Assembly: GCA_034433795.1 (NCBI GenBank)
Contig: DAOUAE010000033.1
Location: forward strand, 1 to 31,018
DNA: 31,018 nt
Direction of reading: 5' to 3'
Source of the DNA: DAOUAE01 sp034433795
GTDB lineage: Bacteria > Chloroflexota > UBA6077 > FW602-bin22 > DAOUAE01
Part shown: piece by piece, positions 15,521 to 22,955 of the stretch
How positions within the stretch are numbered: position 1 is the stretch's first letter
Layout: every line of letters begins with the position of its first letter
Translations under genes and position numbers: made by a program
Notes under the pieces: generated by a model
The model's database searches: none
What the model was told of the DNA's origin: nothing
What the model saw: only the letters and a program-made list of their open reading frames with translations

Positions 15521-16747
15521 TCAGTCGAGGCCCAGGGCGGTCAGACGGTAGGGGGTGGTCTGGCCCTCGCCGTAGTGGGAGACCTGCAGACCGTAGGTCC
15601 GGGCCTGGTCGGCGCTGAGGGCCAGGATCGCCAGGGCGTCGCCCCGCTCGTCGGGCTCGGCCCGGACCTGGGCCACCAGCGTCGCCCCGTCCCAGACGTA
15701 GAGGCTCAGGGCACCCACGGCGGCGACCGCGCCGGCTCCCGGCGCGCTGAGGACCAGCCGCGCCAGGCGCTGGCCGCCGGGATGGACCAGCAGGTAGTAG
15801 TGGTGGGCCCCGGCCCGGCGGCCGGCGAGGGTGGCGCGGTAGGCCCGGTGGGCCGGGTCGAGCGGCCGGGCCCGGTCCGGTGTCGTGTGCCCCTCGGCCG
15901 GCTCGGGACGCGGGGCCAGACCGGTCAGCCGCAGACCGTAGCTCACGGTGTGACCGGGGGCGTAGTTGAAAATCTGCAGCAGCAGCCGGTCGGGCGACCG
16001 CCCCTGGTAGGTGAGGACCAGCGTCTGGCGGAGGGAGGTCGCCTCGGTCACCTGACCGCGCGCCACCAGATCGCCGCGCCGGTAGAGATGCATTCCCAGG
16101 GCGGCCGGCGCGCCCGGCGCCGGCGGGCCGATGTTCAACGTGGCGCTGAGCGGTTCGTCGGCGCCGGGGTAGTCGACCTCCAGATAGTGGAAGGCGCCGC
16201 TGGCCTGACCGGTCAGCGTCCCGGCGAAGGCGACCAGGGCGTCCTGGGCCACCGGGGCGCCGGCCGGCTCGGGGGCGGGCGGCGGAGGCGGCGCCTGCCC
16301 CAGACCGCTCACCGTCAGGCCAAAGGCGACCGTCGCCCCGTGGAGGTAGTTGAAGACCTGGACCAGGTAGCGACCGGGCGCCGGCTCGGCGATGGTCAGG
16401 TCGGCCTGGGTGGCCCGCGGGTCGCCCTGGAGGGGCTGGCCGGACCCGACCAGGCCGGCCGGTCCGTAGAGATTGAAGCCGATGAGCCGGCCGACCTCGC
16501 CGAAACTCTCGCTCACGGTCAGCCGGACGGTCACCGGCTGGGCCTGACCGGGGTAGTCGAAGGCGTAGTAGCGGAAGGCGCCCCCACGGTCGCCGGTGAG
16601 GGTGTCGCCGGCCTGGGGGGTGCTGGCCGAGAGGCGTAGGGGGGTTTCGGCCGTCAGCCCGGTCTGGGCCCCGACCGGGCGGACCAGCGCCAGACTCAGC
16701 AGCAGACTCAGGCAGAGGCCGAAGAGGCCCGACCGCCGGTGTCGCAT
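15521..16747 (-). CDS. Secreted protein with three tandem PPC-like beta-sandwich domains
   Basis: The protein has 408 residues. RRSGLFGLCLSLLLSLALVR followed by PVGAQ is a Sec signal peptide. The mature chain is three repeats of about 120 residues, each starting with an Ala/Thr-rich lead into a strand such as GAFRYYAFDYPGQAQPVTV, GAFHYLEVDYPGADEPL or GAHHYYLLVHPGGQRLARLV. They end in LVQVFNYLHGATVAFGLTVS, LLQIFNYAPGHTVSYGLRLT and GLQVSHYGEGQTTPYRLTAL. This resembles the bacterial pre-peptidase C-terminal (PPC) fold, usually a binding or stability module attached to secreted proteases. Here there is no catalytic domain, so the protein may be a surface or matrix component. A Pro/Glu-rich hinge (APPPPPAPEP) separates repeats 1 and 2. 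The family match is by pattern, and the function is unknown. Confidence 0.72.
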   Translation of the reverse strand: MRHRRSGLFGLCLSLLLSLALVRPVGAQTGLTAETPLRLSASTPQAGDTLTGDRGGAFRYYAFDYPGQAQPVTVRLTVSESFGEVGRLIGFNLYGPAGLVGSGQPLQGDPRATQADLTIAEPAPGRYLVQVFNYLHGATVAFGLTVSGLGQAPPPPPAPEPAGAPVAQDALVAFAGTLTGQASGAFHYLEVDYPGADEPLSATLNIGPPAPGAPAALGMHLYRRGDLVARGQVTEATSLRQTLVLTYQGRSPDRLLLQIFNYAPGHTVSYGLRLTGLAPRPEPAEGHTTPDRARPLDPAHRAYRATLAGRRAGAHHYYLLVHPGGQRLARLVLSAPGAGAVAAVGALSLYVWDGATLVAQVRAEPDERGDALAILALSADQARTYGLQVSHYGEGQTTPYRLTALGLD

Positions 16748-16862
16748 CGGCTCGTTCCCCTTTCTGAGCGTGATGGTGCCGGACTGGCGAGGCCATGATA
16801 GCGCTCCCGTCCACCGCTGTCATCAATATCCGGTCAAGAGGCAAGCGGCCCGGATACTGGCC

Positions 16863-16892
16863 TTGCGGCCGCCGGGGTGGGAATGGTAGCAT
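16863..16892 (+). promoter_or_regulatory. Possible promoter of the HTH/receiver gene
   Basis: TTGCGG (16863-16868) and TAGCAT (16887-16892) are separated by 18 bases. Transcription would start near 16899, about 55 bases before the ATG at 16955. The match to consensus is moderate. Confidence 0.4.
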
Positions 16893-16954
16893 AGAGACAG
16901 CGCCACCTGCCCGCCGCACCGCGGGAAGAGGGGGAGGCTGGCCGCCGGGGCGCG

Positions 16955-18178
16955 ATGCTCGAGGCCGAGCGTTTCCGCCAGTATGTTCACGAGGTCGTCG
17001 CCCACCTCGACGACCCGCTTTTCTTACGCCGGCATCCCCTGACCACGCTCCTGGCCGCCGGGGGACCACCCCTCACCCCCGACGCCCTCCGGCGCTGGCT
17101 CCTCAACGGCCTCGCCCTCCTTCGTCCGCCGCCCGGCACCCCGCCGGCCGCTCCGGCCTGGCGCCGCTGGCAGGCTCTCTCCCTCCGGTACGGCGAGGGC
17201 CTGTCCACCGCGCAGATCGCCCATCAGCTCCACCTGAGCGACCGCCAGGTCCGTCGCGACCTCCAGGCCGGCCTCGACGCCCTGGCCACCGCCCTCTGGG
17301 AGGAGTTCGTCCGCACCCCACCCGCCGCGTCGCCCCTCACCGAGCCAGCGCCCGAGCCCCAGGCCGACCTGGAGTGCGAGCTGGCCCGGGTCGAGGCCAC
17401 CACCCCGGCGGGGCCGACGGACCTCGGCCCGCTCCTGGCGAGCGCCCTGACCACGGTCCGCCCCCTGGTCGAGGGCCAGCCGGTCAGCCTCCAGGCCACC
17501 TGGCCTCCCGATCTCCCGCCGGTGACCGTCTCGCCCCCGGTTCTCCGCCAGATCGTGCTCTGCCTGCTCACCGGGCTCCTGCAGTGCCGCCCCGCCACCC
17601 TCGACCTGACCGTGCAGTCCGCGCCTCCGGCCCTCACCCTGACCCTGAGCGCCCGACCGGTCCCCATCCCGCTGCCGGCCGAGGCCGCCGACCTCCTGCA
17701 GGCGGCCCGTCGGCTGGTCGAGGCCGAGGGCGGCGGCCTCACCCAGACCGGCCCGGGGCCGGTGGTGACCCTCACCCTCGCGCTCCCCACCCGGCCGCTC
17801 CTGACGGTTCTCCTGGTCGATGACAATCCCGACCTGGCCCAGCTGTTCCGCCGCTATCTGGCCGGCGGGCCCTACCGCCTGGTCCAGGCCCGCACCCCGC
17901 CGACCGCCCTGGAGCTGGCCCGCACGCTCCGCCCCGCCGTCATCCTGCTCGATGTCCTGCTCCCCACCCAGGACGGCTGGCAGGTTCTCCAGGACCTCCA
18001 GCGCGACCCGGCCACCCGCACGATCCCGGTCATCGTCTGTTCGGTCCTGCCGGAGAAGCCCCTGGCCCTTTCGCTGGGCGCCGCCGACTTCCTGGCCAAG
18101 CCGGTCCTGCCCCAGGCCCTGCGTGCCGCCCTGGAGCGCTGCACCCGCCCGCTGGTCGCGGAGTCCGCGCCCCGGTAG
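16955..18178 (+). CDS. Regulator with N-terminal HTH, degenerate kinase ATPase domain and C-terminal receiver
   Basis: The 407-residue chain has three parts. Residues 70-118 (WQALSLRYGEGLSTAQIAHQ, LHLSDRQVRRDL) form a LuxR/sigma-region-4-like helix-turn-helix. Residues 155-280 resemble a histidine-kinase ATPase domain: VSPPVLRQIVLCLLTGLLQ sits where the N-box should be, but the Asn and the glycine-rich ATP lid are missing. Residues 283-395 are a receiver with Asp289/Asp290, phospho-acceptor Asp333 (ILLDVLLP), Ser363 and Lys382 (LAKPV), all intact. The receiver is therefore likely functional and the ATPase part inactive. An HTH at the front of a receiver reverses the usual order. The gene converges on the hybrid kinase gene with only 7 bases between the stops, so they are plausible partners. 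The ATG at 16955 has only a poor ribosome site. Confidence 0.85.
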   Translation: MLEAERFRQYVHEVVAHLDDPLFLRRHPLTTLLAAGGPPLTPDALRRWLLNGLALLRPPPGTPPAAPAWRRWQALSLRYGEGLSTAQIAHQLHLSDRQVRRDLQAGLDALATALWEEFVRTPPAASPLTEPAPEPQADLECELARVEATTPAGPTDLGPLLASALTTVRPLVEGQPVSLQATWPPDLPPVTVSPPVLRQIVLCLLTGLLQCRPATLDLTVQSAPPALTLTLSARPVPIPLPAEAADLLQAARRLVEAEGGGLTQTGPGPVVTLTLALPTRPLLTVLLVDDNPDLAQLFRRYLAGGPYRLVQARTPPTALELARTLRPAVILLDVLLPTQDGWQVLQDLQRDPATRTIPVIVCSVLPEKPLALSLGAADFLAKPVLPQALRAALERCTRPLVAESAPR

Positions 18179-18185
18179 GGACGGA

Positions 18186-20357
18186 TCAGGCCGCCGGGCT
18201 GGCGGTCTCGGGGGCCGGCGGGCGGCTGGCGGTGAGGGCCTCGAGGCTGTGGCGCAGGCAGGCCACCATTTCGGCCACCGTCAGTCCGCGCGCGCAGCTG
18301 AGGCTGAGCACCTGGGCACGGACCGGGGTCTCCTCGGCGCCCCGGGCGGTCAGCACCACCACCGGCAGGTCGCGCAGGGCTGGATCCGCCCGCAGCGTTC
18401 GGAGCACCTCGTAGCCGCTCATCCCCGGCATCAGCAGGTCCAGCAGGAGGAGATCCGGCCGGCGCTCGCGCAGCAGCCGCAGCGCCTCCGCTCCGTCGGC
18501 CGCCGTCCGGACGCGGACCCGCCGCCAGGTGGTGGTCAGGATCTCGGTCAAGAGGCGCGCCATCTCCGGGTCGTCTTCGACAATCAGGATCTCCCGCCGG
18601 CGGCGTCCCAGCCGGCGCAGCACCGTCGTCAGCCGCTCCGGGTTGACCGGCTTGACCAGATAGGCCTGGACCCCCAGTTCGCGGGCCAGGTGCTGAGGCG
18701 TGCTGAGCGGACAGTGGAAGACGGGGATCTCGCGGAGGCGCGGGTCGCCGGCCCAGGCCGGCGGCTCCCGCTGGGCCGCCGGCTCGGTGATGACGACGGC
18801 CTGGACCGGCCGGCTGGCCGCCAGTCGGCGCAGGTCGCGCTCGCTGCCCGCCCAGAGGACGGTATAGCCGTCGAGATAGCGCTGGAAGACCCGCGCCGCC
18901 TCGGGCTCCCGGGCCAGGACCACCACCGTCCGCTCGGTGGTCGGTCGGGGGGCGGGCGTTCGGACCAGCGGCTCGGTGGCGACGTTGCCGCAGAGCGGCA
19001 GCGCCAGGTAGAACGTGCTCCCCTGGCCCAGCTGGCTCTCGGCCCACATGTAGCCGCCGTGCATCTCGGCGAAGCGCTTGCAGATGGCCAGCCCCAGACC
19101 ACTGCCCCCGCGCCGGCGCCCGGGCGGGCCGGCCTGGTAGAACTCCTGAAAGACGTAGGGCAGGTCCTCCGGGGCGATCCCGGTCCCGGTGTCGCTCACC
19201 GCCACCACCACCTCCCGTCCGTCGCTGGTCGCCCGGATGGTCACCCCGCCGCGCTCGGTGAAGCGGGCGGCGTTGTTCAGGAGATTGATCAGGATCTGCC
19301 GGATCCGGTTGGGGTCGACGAAGAGCAGGGGCAGGTCGGGGGACAGGTCGACCTGCAGCCACAGCCCCAGCCGCTCGTAGAGCGTGGCGACGGTGGCCAC
19401 CGCCTCGTCGACGATCTGGCGGAGGGAGACCGTCCGCCGCTCCAGCGCCAGACGGTGGGCCTCGATCTGACTGAGGTCGAGGACGTCGTCGATGAGCCGC
19501 GAGAGGTGGCAGGCGTTCCGGTAGATCGCCTCCAGGTCCTGCCGGTAGGGCTCCGGCAGGCCGGTCCCCCCGTAGGCCTGGGGCGCGTGCATCATCATCT
19601 CGGCGAAGCCGATGATGAGGTTGAGCGGGGTCCTTAGCTCGTGGCTGACCGCCGCCGCGAACTCGGCCTTGAGGCGCCGGGCCTCCTCGGCCGCCCGGCG
19701 GGCCCGCTCCAGCTCCCAGTTCATCGCCTCCAGGCGGGCGCAGGCCTCGTCCAGACTCTTGGCCAGTCGCCCCAGTTCGCCCTGCCGCTGCCGCAGCTCC
19801 TCGGTCCGCTGCTGGGCCAGGCGGTAGTGCTGCCAGGCCCAGTCCAGGGCGATCCGGGTCGGGCGGGTGACCAGCCAGGTGATGACAGCCGCCGCCCAGA
19901 GGAGGCCGACGACCATCCCCGGCGCCTCCACCCATCCCCGGCCGTCCTGGGCCAGCAGCAGGACGCCGAGCGAGCCCAGCGCCGCCACCAGACAGGTCGG
20001 GAGCAGGCCGAAGAGGGCGCCCGTCACCCCGACAACCAGCGGGAGGGCGTAGAGCGCCTGGCTGCCCGGATAGACCACCGTCCCGGCGACCACGCTCAGG
20101 CCCAGCCCCAGGACCACCAGCCCCGAGGCCAGCGGCAGGCTCCAGCGCCAGGCCTGCCCGGCCGCCGCTGTGAGCAGAAGCCCGCCCACCACCAGCCAGA
20201 GACCCGGCCGGCGGGTCTCGGCGTCGACCGCGGCCAGGAAGAGCAGCCCGATGGCCAGTCCGACCAGCCCCAGCCCGAGGAGATCGAGCGCCTCGGCCCG
20301 GAGCTCCTGCAGCCCCAGGTCGTCCTGCGGCTCCCGGATCGTTCCCGTCCCGCTCAT
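18186..20357 (-). CDS. Membrane hybrid histidine kinase with two receiver domains
   Basis: This is a 723-residue sensor kinase. Residues 22-165 hold about six hydrophobic segments with little loop, so sensing is in or near the membrane. A coiled coil (180-232) leads to HisKA with SHELRTPLN and phospho-His239. The ATPase domain has NLLNNAARFT (N-box, 358-367), DTGTGIAPEDL (389-399) and GSGLGLAICK (418-427), all intact. Two receiver domains follow. The first (476-583) lacks the acidic pocket and phospho-Asp (ITEP in place of the acceptor) but keeps Lys569. The second (588-707) has EDD at 594-596, Asp640 and Thr670 but no conserved Lys. The kinase should autophosphorylate and pass phosphate to Asp640 or to a partner, with the convergent HTH/receiver protein an obvious candidate. 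A promoter lies at 20386-20414, and AAGGAGG precedes the ATG. Confidence 0.93.
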   Translation of the reverse strand: MSGTGTIREPQDDLGLQELRAEALDLLGLGLVGLAIGLLFLAAVDAETRRPGLWLVVGGLLLTAAAGQAWRWSLPLASGLVVLGLGLSVVAGTVVYPGSQALYALPLVVGVTGALFGLLPTCLVAALGSLGVLLLAQDGRGWVEAPGMVVGLLWAAAVITWLVTRPTRIALDWAWQHYRLAQQRTEELRQRQGELGRLAKSLDEACARLEAMNWELERARRAAEEARRLKAEFAAAVSHELRTPLNLIIGFAEMMMHAPQAYGGTGLPEPYRQDLEAIYRNACHLSRLIDDVLDLSQIEAHRLALERRTVSLRQIVDEAVATVATLYERLGLWLQVDLSPDLPLLFVDPNRIRQILINLLNNAARFTERGGVTIRATSDGREVVVAVSDTGTGIAPEDLPYVFQEFYQAGPPGRRRGGSGLGLAICKRFAEMHGGYMWAESQLGQGSTFYLALPLCGNVATEPLVRTPAPRPTTERTVVVLAREPEAARVFQRYLDGYTVLWAGSERDLRRLAASRPVQAVVITEPAAQREPPAWAGDPRLREIPVFHCPLSTPQHLARELGVQAYLVKPVNPERLTTVLRRLGRRRREILIVEDDPEMARLLTEILTTTWRRVRVRTAADGAEALRLLRERRPDLLLLDLLMPGMSGYEVLRTLRADPALRDLPVVVLTARGAEETPVRAQVLSLSCARGLTVAEMVACLRHSLEALTASRPPAPETASPAA

Positions 20358-20385
20358 CGCCGCCTCCTTGCCCGGTTCTGAGGCG

Positions 20386-20414
20386 AGTATAGCCGGCGCG
20401 GTCGGGTGTCACAA
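20386..20414 (-). promoter_or_regulatory. Promoter of the hybrid kinase gene
   Basis: On the minus strand TTGTGA (20414-20409) and TATACT (20391-20386) are 17 bases apart, with the start of transcription near 20379 and the ATG at 20357. Just upstream (20423-20466) an 8-base inverted repeat, GTCGGACC…GGTCCGAC with further GGTCC/GGACC copies inside, could be a regulator site. Confidence 0.6.
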
Positions 20415-20506
20415 GAGGGGGTGTCGGACCGTCGGTCCAGACGGTGGTCCGGCCGTCGGGTCCGACGGCGATGCGGGCGGGAAGGAACCCACGGCGGTCC
20501 GGCCGG

Positions 20507-20971
20507 TCAGCGGGCCGGCGTCGGGCTGGGCGAGGGGAGAGGGGTGGGCGAGACGGCCAGTCCGACGGTCGGGGTGGGGGTGACCGGCGCCGGGGTCGGC
20601 GAGGGAGCCGGCGTGGGGGTGAGCGCCGGCGTCGGCGAGGGGGTGGCCGGGACCGGGGTGGGCGTGCGGGCGGGCGCGGTGGGCGTCGGCGTGGCGGCCG
20701 GGGTCGGGGTGAGGACGGGCGTGGGGGTCGGTGGCAGCGGGGTCGGAGACGGTGGGGCGGGCGTCGGCGTCAGAGTGGGCTGGGTCCGGGTCGGGGTCGG
20801 CGGCGGTGTCGTCGCGGTCGGGGTGGCCGGCGGAACCGGCGTGGCCGTGGGCTGCGGCCGGGGGGTCGGCGTGGGCGTCGGCAGTGGCGCCGGCACGGTC
20901 CCCGTGGGCGTCGGCAGCAGTGCCAGCACGGCCCGCGTGGGCGTCGGGCGGACCACCACGGGCGTGGGGCT
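20507..20971 (-). repeat. Low-complexity Thr-Pro coding repeat of the kinase tail
   Basis: About 155 codons encode irregular repeats of TPTP, TPTPAP and TPVP. On the plus strand they appear as GGCGTSGGSGTGGG-like runs. Such tracts are prone to slippage, so length may vary between strains. Confidence 0.8.
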
Positions 20972-21982
20972 GGCCACCGGTTCGACCGGCAGGGCCGGTA
21001 AACGGCCCCGCGCGTCGCGCAGGGCCAGGAGGCTCCCGGCGACCAGGCCGAGGATGGTGCCGCCGAGGAGCAGCCAGCCCGGCCAGGAGCGGCGTCGGGG
21101 GCGCGTCGCCACGGTCTGTCCCTCGCCGGTCCGGGCCGCCGGTCCGAGGGGGACGGTCGGCTGAGCGCTGGCGGCGAGCGCCTGGTCGACCGCCCGGAGC
21201 ATGGCCCCGGCCTCCGGCCAGCGATCGCGGGGGTCTTTGGCCAGGGCCCGCGCGATCAGCGCCGCCACGCTCGGTGGTATCCCCGCAGCCGATGGGTGGA
21301 GCGGGGGCGGTGGCGCCGTGAGGTGCTGGCGGAGGACGCTCGCCGGGTCCGGGCCCCGGAAGGGCGGCTGGCCGGTCAGCATCTCGAAGAGGATGACTCC
21401 CAGGGCGTAGAGGTCCGTCGCCGGACCAACCGCCTGACCCCGGATCTGTTCGGGGGCCAGGTAGGCGGGAGTGCCCCAGAGAGTCCGGTCGCCGGCGGGG
21501 CGTTCGGCCAGTGTCCGGGCGATGCCGAAATCGGCGATCTTGGCCGTCCCGTCGGCGGCAAAGAGAATATTCTCCGGTTTAAGGTCGCAGTGGACCAGTC
21601 CGGCGGCGTGGGCGGCCGCCAGCCCCTGCAGGACGTCGCGGGCGATGGTCAGCGCCTCGGCCAGCGGCTGCCGGCCCTGACGGAGAAGCCGCTCGCGGAG
21701 GGTGCTGCCCGGCAGGTACTCCAGCACCAGGTAGACCAGGTCGCCGTCCTGGCCGGCGTCGTAGACGGCCACGATGTGGGGGTGCGTCAGCGCCGCCACG
21801 GTGCGGGCCTCGGCCAGGAGGCGAGCGGCCAGGTCGGCGTCCGCCAGTCCGGCGAGCCGGACGATCTTCACTGCCACGGGCCGGTCCAGGCGGAGGTCGA
21901 TCGCCCGGTAGACGGTGGCCGTTCCCCCTTGCCCCAGACGATCGGTCAGGTGGTAGCGGCCCGCGATCAGCGAGCGTGCCAA
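20507..21982 (-). CDS. Membrane Ser/Thr protein kinase with Thr-Pro-rich external tail
   Basis: This is a 491-residue eukaryotic-type (PknB-like) kinase. It has the glycine loop GQGGTATVYRA at 17-27, Lys39 (VAVKI), catalytic HCDLKPEN at 131-138 with Asp133, DFG at 151-153 and APE at 176-178. The catalytic loop has Cys where most kinases have Arg (HCD not HRD), a non-RD kinase usually less dependent on activation-loop phosphorylation. A single membrane helix, WLLLGGTILGLVAGSLLALR, lies at 303-322. Residues 338-491 are almost only Pro, Thr, Ala and Ser in TPTP runs, probably an extended external stalk. No PASTA or other sensor domain is present. Translation starts at a TTG 10 bases below the Trm112-like gene, so the two are cotranscribed. 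Confidence 0.92.
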   Translation of the reverse strand: MARSLIAGRYHLTDRLGQGGTATVYRAIDLRLDRPVAVKIVRLAGLADADLAARLLAEARTVAALTHPHIVAVYDAGQDGDLVYLVLEYLPGSTLRERLLRQGRQPLAEALTIARDVLQGLAAAHAAGLVHCDLKPENILFAADGTAKIADFGIARTLAERPAGDRTLWGTPAYLAPEQIRGQAVGPATDLYALGVILFEMLTGQPPFRGPDPASVLRQHLTAPPPPLHPSAAGIPPSVAALIARALAKDPRDRWPEAGAMLRAVDQALAASAQPTVPLGPAARTGEGQTVATRPRRRSWPGWLLLGGTILGLVAGSLLALRDARGRLPALPVEPVASPTPVVVRPTPTRAVLALLPTPTGTVPAPLPTPTPTPRPQPTATPVPPATPTATTPPPTPTRTQPTLTPTPAPPSPTPLPPTPTPVLTPTPAATPTPTAPARTPTPVPATPSPTPALTPTPAPSPTPAPVTPTPTVGLAVSPTPLPSPSPTPAR

Positions 21983-21992
21983 GGGACCGTGC

Positions 21993-22166
21993 CTATTCGC
22001 CCTCGTGCAGGGCTTTATCGCCCTCTTCGATGAGCATGATGGGAATGCCGTTGCGGATGGGGTACTTGCGCTTGCAGGTCTCGCAGACCAGGCGCTCCCC
22101 TTCCAGCACCACCGGCGACTTGCAGGCCGGGCAGCGCAGAAGGTCCAGGAGTTCCGGGCTCAACAT
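21993..22166 (-). CDS. Trm112-family zinc ribbon protein
   Basis: The 57-residue protein begins MLSPELLDLLRCPACKSPVV and has Cys12, Cys15, Cys28 and Cys31 in a C-x2-C…C-x2-C zinc ribbon, then RKYPIRNGIPIMLIEEG. This is the pattern of the Trm112/YcaR (UPF0434) family. In eukaryotes Trm112 activates methyltransferases; bacterial roles are mostly undefined. The start at 22166 is preferred because GGAGG lies five bases upstream and the promoter at 22197-22226 would exclude the longer frame beginning at 22238. It is the first gene of a two-gene unit with the Ser/Thr kinase. Confidence 0.9.
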   Translation of the reverse strand: MLSPELLDLLRCPACKSPVVLEGERLVCETCKRKYPIRNGIPIMLIEEGDKALHEGE

Positions 22167-22196
22167 CGCCGCCTCCACCCCATGCTCCTGCCCCAT

Positions 22197-22226
22197 AGTG
22201 TACACCGGTTCCGGCCCTCCGGGCAA
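22197..22226 (-). promoter_or_regulatory. Promoter of the Trm112-kinase unit
   Basis: On the minus strand TTGCCC (22226-22221) and TACACT (22202-22197) are separated by 18 bases. Transcription would start near 22190, 24 bases above the ATG. Confidence 0.5.
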
Positions 22227-22235
22227 ACCGAAAGA

Positions 22236-22261
22236 CAAAAAGCGCGGGCTCTGCCCGCGCT
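22236..22261 (-). terminator. Rho-independent terminator after the SPW-type gene
   Basis: Read on the minus strand, AGCGCGGGC and GCCCGCGCT form a 9-base stem around AGA, followed by a T run (GCTTTTTGTCTTT). It lies about 37 bases after the stop at 22298 and separates that gene from the Trm112-kinase unit. Confidence 0.88.
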
Positions 22262-22297
22262 CAGGATCGGGGAAACGGGTCTAGAGCCGCGCGACTC

Positions 22298-22507
22298 TCA
22301 GGCTGCCCGGGCGTAGGTCCGACCGGGGACCGCCAGCCAGCTGGCCAGACCGCTGAGGGCCACGATCGCCCCGCAGATGATAGCGTTCCAGGCGGTCAGC
22401 AGCGTCGTCTCCAGGCCGATCTGGCCAGCGATGCCGGGCAGCACAAACGGTGAGGCGATCAACCACAGGCCGATGAGGAATGTGATGACGGCAGCCACCC
22501 GTAGCAT
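22298..22507 (-). CDS. Small SPW-repeat-type membrane protein, 69 aa
   Basis: The protein reads MLRVAAVITFLIGLWLIASP as its first helix and NAIICGAIVALSGLASWLAV as its second. A WxxASPF motif and a W-N-A-I-I-C-G element fit half of the SPW-repeat membrane family, which usually has two such units. The ribosome site is nearly perfect (AAAGGAGGTGAT, six bases before ATG), suggesting strong translation. It stands alone with its own terminator. The function of the family is unknown to me. Confidence 0.8.
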   Translation of the reverse strand: MLRVAAVITFLIGLWLIASPFVLPGIAGQIGLETTLLTAWNAIICGAIVALSGLASWLAVPGRTYARAA

Positions 22508-22571
22508 GGCGCATCACCTCCTTTCGGCCGGTGTTTGACAGCCTTTCCACTCTGGAAAGATAGGCCGGGCC

Positions 22572-22610
22572 GCTTAGAATGCCGATAGCGGCGGCTTAGA
22601 AGTCGCTTAG
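22572..22610 (+). repeat. Three GCTTAG direct repeats spaced 22 and 11 bases
   Basis: GCTTAG occurs at 22572-22577, 22594-22599 and 22605-22610, the first two extended to GCTTAGA. Spacings of 22 and 11 bases put them on one helix face. They lie between the divergent SPW-type gene and the vapB-type gene, 50 bases above the TATAAT box, so may be a regulator site. Confidence 0.4.
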
Positions 22611-22659
22611 CAGAAGCGCGCGCTGGACGCGGGGACGGACTGGTCAGGGCTGGTCCGGT

Positions 22660-22665
22660 TATAAT
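22660..22665 (+). promoter_or_regulatory. -10 box TATAAT of the toxin-antitoxin pair
   Basis: A perfect TATAAT lies 44 bases above the antitoxin ATG. I find no good -35 at the standard distance, which fits a promoter controlled by its own antitoxin. Confidence 0.5.
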
Positions 22666-22708
22666 ACCCTGGTAAGTGCGAAAATCTGAAAAAGGAGAAA
22701 AGAGCACC

Positions 22709-22954
22709 ATGGTTGTGGTCCGCCTGAAAGCCCGGGGGCAGCTGACCGTCCCGCGGGCCGTCCGGGAGAGGCTGGGTCTCCGCGAAGGCGATCTCCTCCG
22801 CCTCTCGATTGAGGAGGGTCGTCTCGTCCTGGAGCCGTTGCGGGCGCCGCGGCCGGAACCGATCTGGGTGCCAGCCGAAAAACTCCGGGCTCTGGCCGGG
22901 GCGGTTGCCCTGGGAGGCAACGCTCTTGAAGATACCGAAGAGTACGATCAGTAA
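22709..22954 (+). CDS. AbrB/VapB-type antitoxin
   Basis: The 81-residue protein starts MVVVRLKARGQLTVPRAVRE and continues RLGLREGDLLRLSIEEG, the swapped-hairpin AbrB/SpoVT DNA-binding fold found in VapB and MazE antitoxins. The C-terminal half (LEPLRAPRPEPIWVPAEKLR and onward) is the flexible toxin-binding tail. It should both neutralise the PIN toxin encoded next and repress the shared promoter. AAAGGAG lies nine bases before the ATG. The toxin gene begins one base after its stop, so translation is coupled. Confidence 0.9.
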   Translation: MVVVRLKARGQLTVPRAVRERLGLREGDLLRLSIEEGRLVLEPLRAPRPEPIWVPAEKLRALAGAVALGGNALEDTEEYDQ

Positions 22955-22955
22955 A

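Noticed and set aside
15012..17069. A single 685-codon minus-strand frame ending in the RidA protein
   Set aside because: Only the last 133 codons are protein-like (RidA) and have their own GTG with GGAGG. The rest overlaps the PPC-like gene out of frame and is Arg/Pro-rich.
17820..19637. 605-codon plus-strand frame across the kinase gene
   Set aside because: Its beginning is the receiver domain read out of frame and the rest is antisense to the histidine kinase.
20423..20466. GTCGGACC…GGTCCGAC dyad as a terminator of the Ser/Thr kinase
   Set aside because: The arms are 28 bases apart and no T run follows; it is at most a regulator site, noted with the kinase promoter.
20406..21164. Gly/Val-rich plus-strand frame (GVGVG repeats) resembling an elastin-like or PE-PGRS protein
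   Set aside because: It is the complement of the Thr-Pro tail of the Ser/Thr kinase, whose motifs are unambiguous on the other strand.
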